A stretch of DNA of 64,000 nt from LSCE01 sp050485425 (GTDB taxonomy: Bacteria > Pseudomonadota > Gammaproteobacteria > Nitrococcales > Aquisalimonadaceae). The stretch is from positions 62,001 to 126,000 of the forward strand of contig JBJHBJ010000001.1 in assembly GCA_050485425.1 (NCBI GenBank), in the 5' to 3' direction. Both the position numbers and the translations under genes were made by a program. The number at the start of each line of letters is the position of its first letter. Positions within the stretch are counted from its first letter, which is position 1. The notes below the pieces were generated by a model that saw nothing but the letters and a program-made list of their open reading frames with translations, made no database searches and had not been told where the DNA came from. Shown one piece after another: positions 60,370-64,000 of this stretch.

Positions 60370-61665
60370 ATGGCCAAGAACGTCGTAGTGATCGGCACCC
60401 AGTGGGGTGATGAGGGGAAAGGCAAGGTGGTGGATCTGCTCACCGAGCAGGCCGAAGCCGTCGTTCGCTTCCAGGGGGGGCACAATGCCGGCCATACGCT
60501 GGTCATTGATGGCGAGAAGACGGTGCTGCACCTGATACCCTCCGGTATTCTGCGTGCCCACGTGCATTGCCTGATCGGCAACGGTGTGGTCATCGAGCCC
60601 GGTGAGTTGATCAAGGAACTGGACAAGCTGGAGGCCCGTGGCGTTCCCGCACGGGAGCGGCTACGTATCAGTCCGGCCTGCCCGGTGATCCTGCCGACAC
60701 ACATCCTGCTGGACAAGGCCAGGGAGATCGCCCGCGGCGCCGGGAAGATCGGCACCACCGGTCGCGGCATTGGTCCGGCCTACGAGGACAAGGTCTCCCG
60801 CCGCGGCATCCGGGTTGCCGACCTGCTGAACAGGCAGGCCCTGGAGTCCAAGCTGGCCGAACTGTTGAAGTTCCACAACTTCGTGCTGGAGCAGTACTAC
60901 GGCAGCGAGACGGTGGCCTACGAGGCCGTGCTGAGCCAGTACCTGGATTACGCCGAGCAGCTCAAGCCCATGGTGGAGGATGTCACAGCCTTGCTGCATG
61001 CGCATCAGCAGGCCGGCAACCGCATCCTGTTCGAGGGAGCGCAAGGCGCGTTGCTGGATGTGGACCACGGTACCTATCCCTATGTGACTTCCTCCACGAC
61101 CACCGCCGGCGGGGCGGCCAGTGGCACCGGTGTAGGGCCGCGCGCGCTGGATTACGTGCTGGGCATCACGAAGGCTTACACCACACGGGTAGGCTCCGGT
61201 CCGTTCCCCACCGAACTGGACTGCGAGATCGGCCGGCGGCTGGCCGAACGCGGCAACGAGTTCGGTTCCACCACGGGCAGGCCTCGGCGCTGCGGCTGGT
61301 TCGACGCGGTAGCGCTGCGCCGGGCAGTACAGGTCAACAGCGTCTCGGGGTTGTGCATCACCAAGCTGGACGTGCTCGATGGTCTGGAAACCGTGCGCAT
61401 CTGTGTCGGTTACCAATGCAAGGGCGAGTGGTACAGCGTGCCGCCCGTGGGTGCCGAAGCCATGGCGGAGTGCGACCCGGAATACATTGAACTGCCGGGC
61501 TGGAACGAGAACACCGCGGGGTTGACCGATCTGGACAAGCTGCCCGAGAACGCCCGGAGCTACCTGGACAAGCTGCAGGAACTGGTGGGCGTGCCGATCG
61601 ACATCATCTCCACCGGGCCGGATCGTAACGAGACCATTACGCTCCGCCATCCGTTCGACAGCTGA
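60370..61665 (+). CDS. purA: Adenylosuccinate synthase
   Basis: First committed step from IMP to AMP. The 431 residues start MAKNVVVIGTQWGDEGKGKV, with the GDEGKGK GTP loop. FQGGHNAGHTLVIDG, GTTGRGIGPAYEDK and the conserved SVSGLCITKLDVLDGL region follow. A TGGGACTAGGG lies upstream; the ribosome-binding site is weak. The 3' end is followed by a bidirectional terminator shared with tRNA-Leu. Confidence 0.98.
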   Translation: MAKNVVVIGTQWGDEGKGKVVDLLTEQAEAVVRFQGGHNAGHTLVIDGEKTVLHLIPSGILRAHVHCLIGNGVVIEPGELIKELDKLEARGVPARERLRISPACPVILPTHILLDKAREIARGAGKIGTTGRGIGPAYEDKVSRRGIRVADLLNRQALESKLAELLKFHNFVLEQYYGSETVAYEAVLSQYLDYAEQLKPMVEDVTALLHAHQQAGNRILFEGAQGALLDVDHGTYPYVTSSTTTAGGAASGTGVGPRALDYVLGITKAYTTRVGSGPFPTELDCEIGRRLAERGNEFGSTTGRPRRCGWFDAVALRRAVQVNSVSGLCITKLDVLDGLETVRICVGYQCKGEWYSVPPVGAEAMAECDPEYIELPGWNENTAGLTDLDKLPENARSYLDKLQELVGVPIDIISTGPDRNETITLRHPFDS

Positions 61666-61727
61666 GTTGCTGCCGGTCCGGCGTCGCCCCGAGGGCGGCG
61701 TCGGCGAGATGCGGGTGCAGGCAATAA

Positions 61728-61754
61728 AAAAGGCGAACCATCGGTTCGCCTTTT
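61728..61754. terminator. Bidirectional terminator between purA and tRNA-Leu
   Basis: AAAAGGCGAACC (61728-61739) pairs perfectly with GGTTCGCCTTTT (61743-61754) over a three-base loop. The A tract on one side and T tract on the other give U runs for both convergent transcripts. Confidence 0.93.
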
Positions 61755-61759
61755 CAATG

Positions 61760-61846
61760 TGGTGCCCAGGAGAGGACTTGAACCTCCACGGGGTTGCCCC
61801 CACTAGCACCTGAAGCTAGCGCGTCTACCAATTCCGCCACCTGGGC
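61760..61846 (-). tRNA. tRNA-Leu (anticodon CAG)
   Basis: An 87-nt class II tRNA including the encoded CCA. On the minus strand it begins GCCCAGGTGGCGGAATTGGT, with D-loop TAGACGC, an anticodon arm whose 7-base loop TTCAGGT has anticodon CAG (61810-61812), a long variable arm around GGGGGCAACCCC, T-loop GGTTCAAGTCC, and acceptor CCTGGGC closing on GCCCAGG. It reads CUG codons, dominant in GC-rich genomes. purA-tRNA-Leu-rnr is a familiar gammaproteobacterial order. Confidence 0.97.
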
Positions 61847-61888
61847 TTGCGTGCCGGTGGCGTCAACGCCACCCTGCTACGGCCGCGT

Positions 61889-61917
61889 ACTCTACAGAGC
61901 GCCCGGGAAGCTGTCAA
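61889..61917 (-). promoter_or_regulatory. Predicted strong promoter of tRNA-Leu
   Basis: On the minus strand a perfect TTGACA (61912-61917) is 17 bp from TAGAGT (61889-61894). A GC-rich discriminator (ACGCGGCC) follows, as usual for stringently controlled stable RNA promoters. The predicted start is about 35 bases before the tRNA 5' end. Confidence 0.8.
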
Positions 61918-62053
61918 CGGCCTTTATCGGAAAAAGTCGGCCGCTCTTTGCACTGCTACAGTTACTGATCGCAAGCGCCCGAGCGACGGCGTATGCTTCG
62001 AGTCAGCACCCGGCCTGCTGCCGGCCCGAACACAGAGGAACAGACCCAGCCCC

Positions 62054-64000
62054 ATGGCGAAAACCAAGAGACACATCGACCCGAAAACGGATCCGCACCT
62101 GGCCCGGGAACAACGGAAATACGACAGACCGGTGCCGAGCCGCGAGTTCATCATGGAGTTCCTGAAGGAACAGGCTCGACCAATGACGCGGGATGAAGTG
62201 GCGACAGCCATGGGCCTGGTCGACGAGGATGCGCTGGAAGGCCTGCGCCGGCGGCTCATCGCCATGGAGCGGGATGGCCAGCTGGTGGTCAACCGCCGCG
62301 GCGGCTATGTCATTGTCGACCAGCAGGAACTGGTCCGCGGCCGCGTCATAGGCCATCACGAAGGCTACGGCTGGCTGGCACCGGATGCGGGCGGTGACCG
62401 GGTCTACCTGTCGCCCCGGGACATGCGCCAGGTGCTCCACGGCGACCGGGCCGTGGTCCGGCTGATCGGGCTGGACCAGCAGGGCAAGCCCGAGGGCAAG
62501 CTGGTGGATGTGCTGAGCCGGGAAAACCGCACGTTGATGGGGCGTTTCTTCAGCGAGTCCGGCGTCAATTTCGTCACTCCTCAGAACCGCCGCATTCACC
62601 AGGACATCATGATCCCGGAAGAGCACCGTGGCGGGGCCTACGACGGACAGTTGGTCGTGGTCAGCATCGAGCAGCAGCCTTCCCGCAGGAACCAGCCCAT
62701 CGGCCGCATCGTGCAGACGCTGGGCGAGAATATCGCGCCGGGTGAGGAGGTTCAGGCTGCTGCACTGACCTTCGGTATCCCCACGGAATGGCCGCCGGCC
62801 GTGGACGAGGAAATGCGGGATGTGCCGGAGACGGTGCCCGAGAAGGCCAAGCAAGGCCGGACCGATCTTCGCGGCCTGCCGCTGGTGACCATCGACGGGG
62901 CCGACGCGAAGGATTTCGATGATGCGGTTTTCTGCGAGCCGAAACCATCCGGCTGGCGGCTGGTGGTTGCCATCGCGGACGTTTCGCACTATGTCCAGCC
63001 CGGTACGGCGCTGGACCAGGAAGCCGAGCATCGCGGCACGTCTGTTTATTTCCCCGGTCGGGTCGTGCCGATGCTGCCCGAGGCGCTGTCCAACGGCCTG
63101 TGCTCGCTGCGTCCCCGGGAAGACCGCCTGTGCATGGTCTGCGACATGCTGATCGGCGAGGACGGCGAGATCCGCCGCTCGCGTTTCTACCGGGCCGTGA
63201 TGCGTTCCCGTGCACGTCTGATCTACGACATTGTTGCCCGCATGGTGGTGGACAACGACGCCGAGCTTCGCGAGCGCTACCATGAGGTGGTGCCGCATCT
63301 GGACAACCTCTACAAGCTCTACAAGGTCTTGCGGAAGGCGCGTTCGCGGCGCGGGGCGATCAACTTCGAGACCACCGAGACACAGATCCTGTTCAATGCG
63401 GATGGCGCCGTGGAAGCCATCGAGCCCGCCCCGCGCAACGATGCCCACAAGCTGATCGAGGAATGCATGCTGGCCGCGAACATGGCCACCGCCCGGTTCC
63501 TGCGTCGCCATCGCGTGCCGGCTCTGTTCCGCAATCACGAGGGGCCGGACGGCGACCGGCTGGACAACCTGCGGGATTTCCTGCAGGGCGTGGGCCTCAA
63601 GCTGGGCGGGGGAGAGAGCCCGGCACCCAAGGATTACGCCCGCCTGATGGGCGTGGTGGAGAAGCGCGACGATCGCGAGTTGATCCAGACGGTCATGCTC
63701 CGTTCCCTGCAGCAGGCGGTCTATCATCCGGAAAACGAGGGCCATTTCGGGCTCGCGATGGCCGAGTACGCCCACTTCACCTCACCCATCCGGCGCTACC
63801 CGGACCTGCTGGTCCACCGGGCCATCGGCCACGTCGTTGACGGCCGCAAGGCCGGCGATTTCTACCTCAGCCGGGATCAGATGTTCAGCCTGGGTGAGCA
63901 TTGTTCGATGGCCGAGCGGCGTGCCGACGAGGCCACGCGGGATGCCGTGATGATCCTCAAGTGCCGCTACATCCGCGACCGTCTGGGCGAGCACTTCGAC
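62054..64000 (+). CDS. rnr: Ribonuclease R (partial, 3' end outside window)
   Basis: Processive 3'-5' exoribonuclease acting on structured RNA. The 649 visible residues start MAKTKRHIDPKTDPHLAREQ. An N-terminal helix-turn-helix (PSREFIMEFLKEQARPMTRD) and two cold-shock domains (about 75-225; GRVIGHHEGYGWLAPD) come before the RNB catalytic domain. That domain has the acidic site DGADAKDFDDAVF (near 280-292) and TSPIRRYPDLLVHRAIGHV (near 577-595). The S1 domain and basic tail lie beyond the window. AGAGGAAC lies about 15 bases before the ATG, a long spacing, so the start is slightly uncertain. Confidence 0.95.
   Translation, partial: MAKTKRHIDPKTDPHLAREQRKYDRPVPSREFIMEFLKEQARPMTRDEVATAMGLVDEDALEGLRRRLIAMERDGQLVVNRRGGYVIVDQQELVRGRVIGHHEGYGWLAPDAGGDRVYLSPRDMRQVLHGDRAVVRLIGLDQQGKPEGKLVDVLSRENRTLMGRFFSESGVNFVTPQNRRIHQDIMIPEEHRGGAYDGQLVVVSIEQQPSRRNQPIGRIVQTLGENIAPGEEVQAAALTFGIPTEWPPAVDEEMRDVPETVPEKAKQGRTDLRGLPLVTIDGADAKDFDDAVFCEPKPSGWRLVVAIADVSHYVQPGTALDQEAEHRGTSVYFPGRVVPMLPEALSNGLCSLRPREDRLCMVCDMLIGEDGEIRRSRFYRAVMRSRARLIYDIVARMVVDNDAELRERYHEVVPHLDNLYKLYKVLRKARSRRGAINFETTETQILFNADGAVEAIEPAPRNDAHKLIEECMLAANMATARFLRRHRVPALFRNHEGPDGDRLDNLRDFLQGVGLKLGGGESPAPKDYARLMGVVEKRDDRELIQTVMLRSLQQAVYHPENEGHFGLAMAEYAHFTSPIRRYPDLLVHRAIGHVVDGRKAGDFYLSRDQMFSLGEHCSMAERRADEATRDAVMILKCRYIRDRLGEHFD

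Noticed and set aside
61889..61917. Promoter for rnr on the plus strand in the same gap
   Set aside because: The strong TTGACA/TAGAGT pair reads on the minus strand toward tRNA-Leu; I found no comparable pair for rnr.
62003..63775. 590-codon minus-strand open frame opposite rnr
   Set aside because: Antisense shadow of the RNase R catalytic domain; no recognisable domain.

Overview
The window is a contiguous piece of a GC-rich (roughly 64-65% by eye) gammaproteobacterial chromosome. The gene content and order point to Gammaproteobacteria: the mutL-miaA-hfq-hflX-hflK-hflC-DUF2065-hisZ-purA-tRNA-Leu-rnr cluster, hda next to purMN, pepA-holC-valS opposite lptFG, and pcnB-folK-dNK-panC. Rnf genes, two small c-type cytochromes, HisZ, an endonuclease-type MutL and a membrane PssA suggest a Chromatiales/Ectothiorhodospiraceae-like lineage; that lower rank is inference. 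Nearly everything is housekeeping. There are no integrases, transposases, phage genes, CRISPR arrays or toxin-antitoxin modules.

Layout: 1-4.3 kb, metG followed by rnfABC on the minus strand (rnfC runs off the left edge). 4.6-8.1 kb, rlmKL, two very small minus-strand genes and dcd. 8.1-12.5 kb, a minus-strand envelope/signalling group (globin-like lipoprotein, DUF3034, EAL phosphodiesterase, cupredoxin-like protein). 12.6-19.6 kb, DUF3108-purN-purM, DUF2066, DUF481, hda, DUF2069-wrbA-arsC-like. 19.7-26 kb, yihY-acylphosphatase, two cytochromes c, a diguanylate cyclase, cbiX, an SDR protein and trmH. 26.0-26.5 kb, a gene-free block of nested palindromes. 26.5-33.9 kb, lytic transglycosylase-proS, DUF4124, ilvH-ilvC, pssA-udg-rimI-DUF2970. 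33.9-41.8 kb, pepA-holC-small gene-valS opposite lptF-lptG, then an RDD protein. 41.9-46 kb, pcnB-folK-dNK-panC-panD. 46-48 kb, hemD-like and queG. 48.2-64 kb, nnr-tsaE-amiC-mutL-miaA-hfq-hflXKC-DUF2065-hisZ-purA, tRNA-Leu(CAG) and the 5' part of rnr.

The most unusual content is outside the genes. (1) A ~390-bp palindromic element at 26.07-26.46 kb has 17-bp terminal inverted repeats and two head-to-head ~110-nt hairpins. The hairpins share a core, but their stem arms differ and each stays self-complementary. A shortened relative, built from the left end of one hairpin and the right end of the other, lies at 4.47-4.56 kb. (2) A short repeat around GGAAGCGCTGATCAATTCCC occurs about ten times, always between genes or at gene ends; it supplies the stop codon of at least three genes, and the same words form the hflC terminator stem. 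(3) Two biosynthetic loci lack an expected partner: ilvH-ilvC has no ilvI/ilvB upstream, and panC-panD has no panB.

Functionally the window joins tRNA charging and modification (metG, proS, valS, trmH, tsaE, miaA, queG), nucleotide synthesis (dcd, purN, purM, purA, dNK), repair (mutL, udg), envelope building (lptFG, amiC, pssA, transglycosylase), RNA metabolism (pcnB, hfq, rnr) and membrane protein quality control (hflKC). Many genes overlap by ATGA or TGATG junctions, which implies translational coupling.
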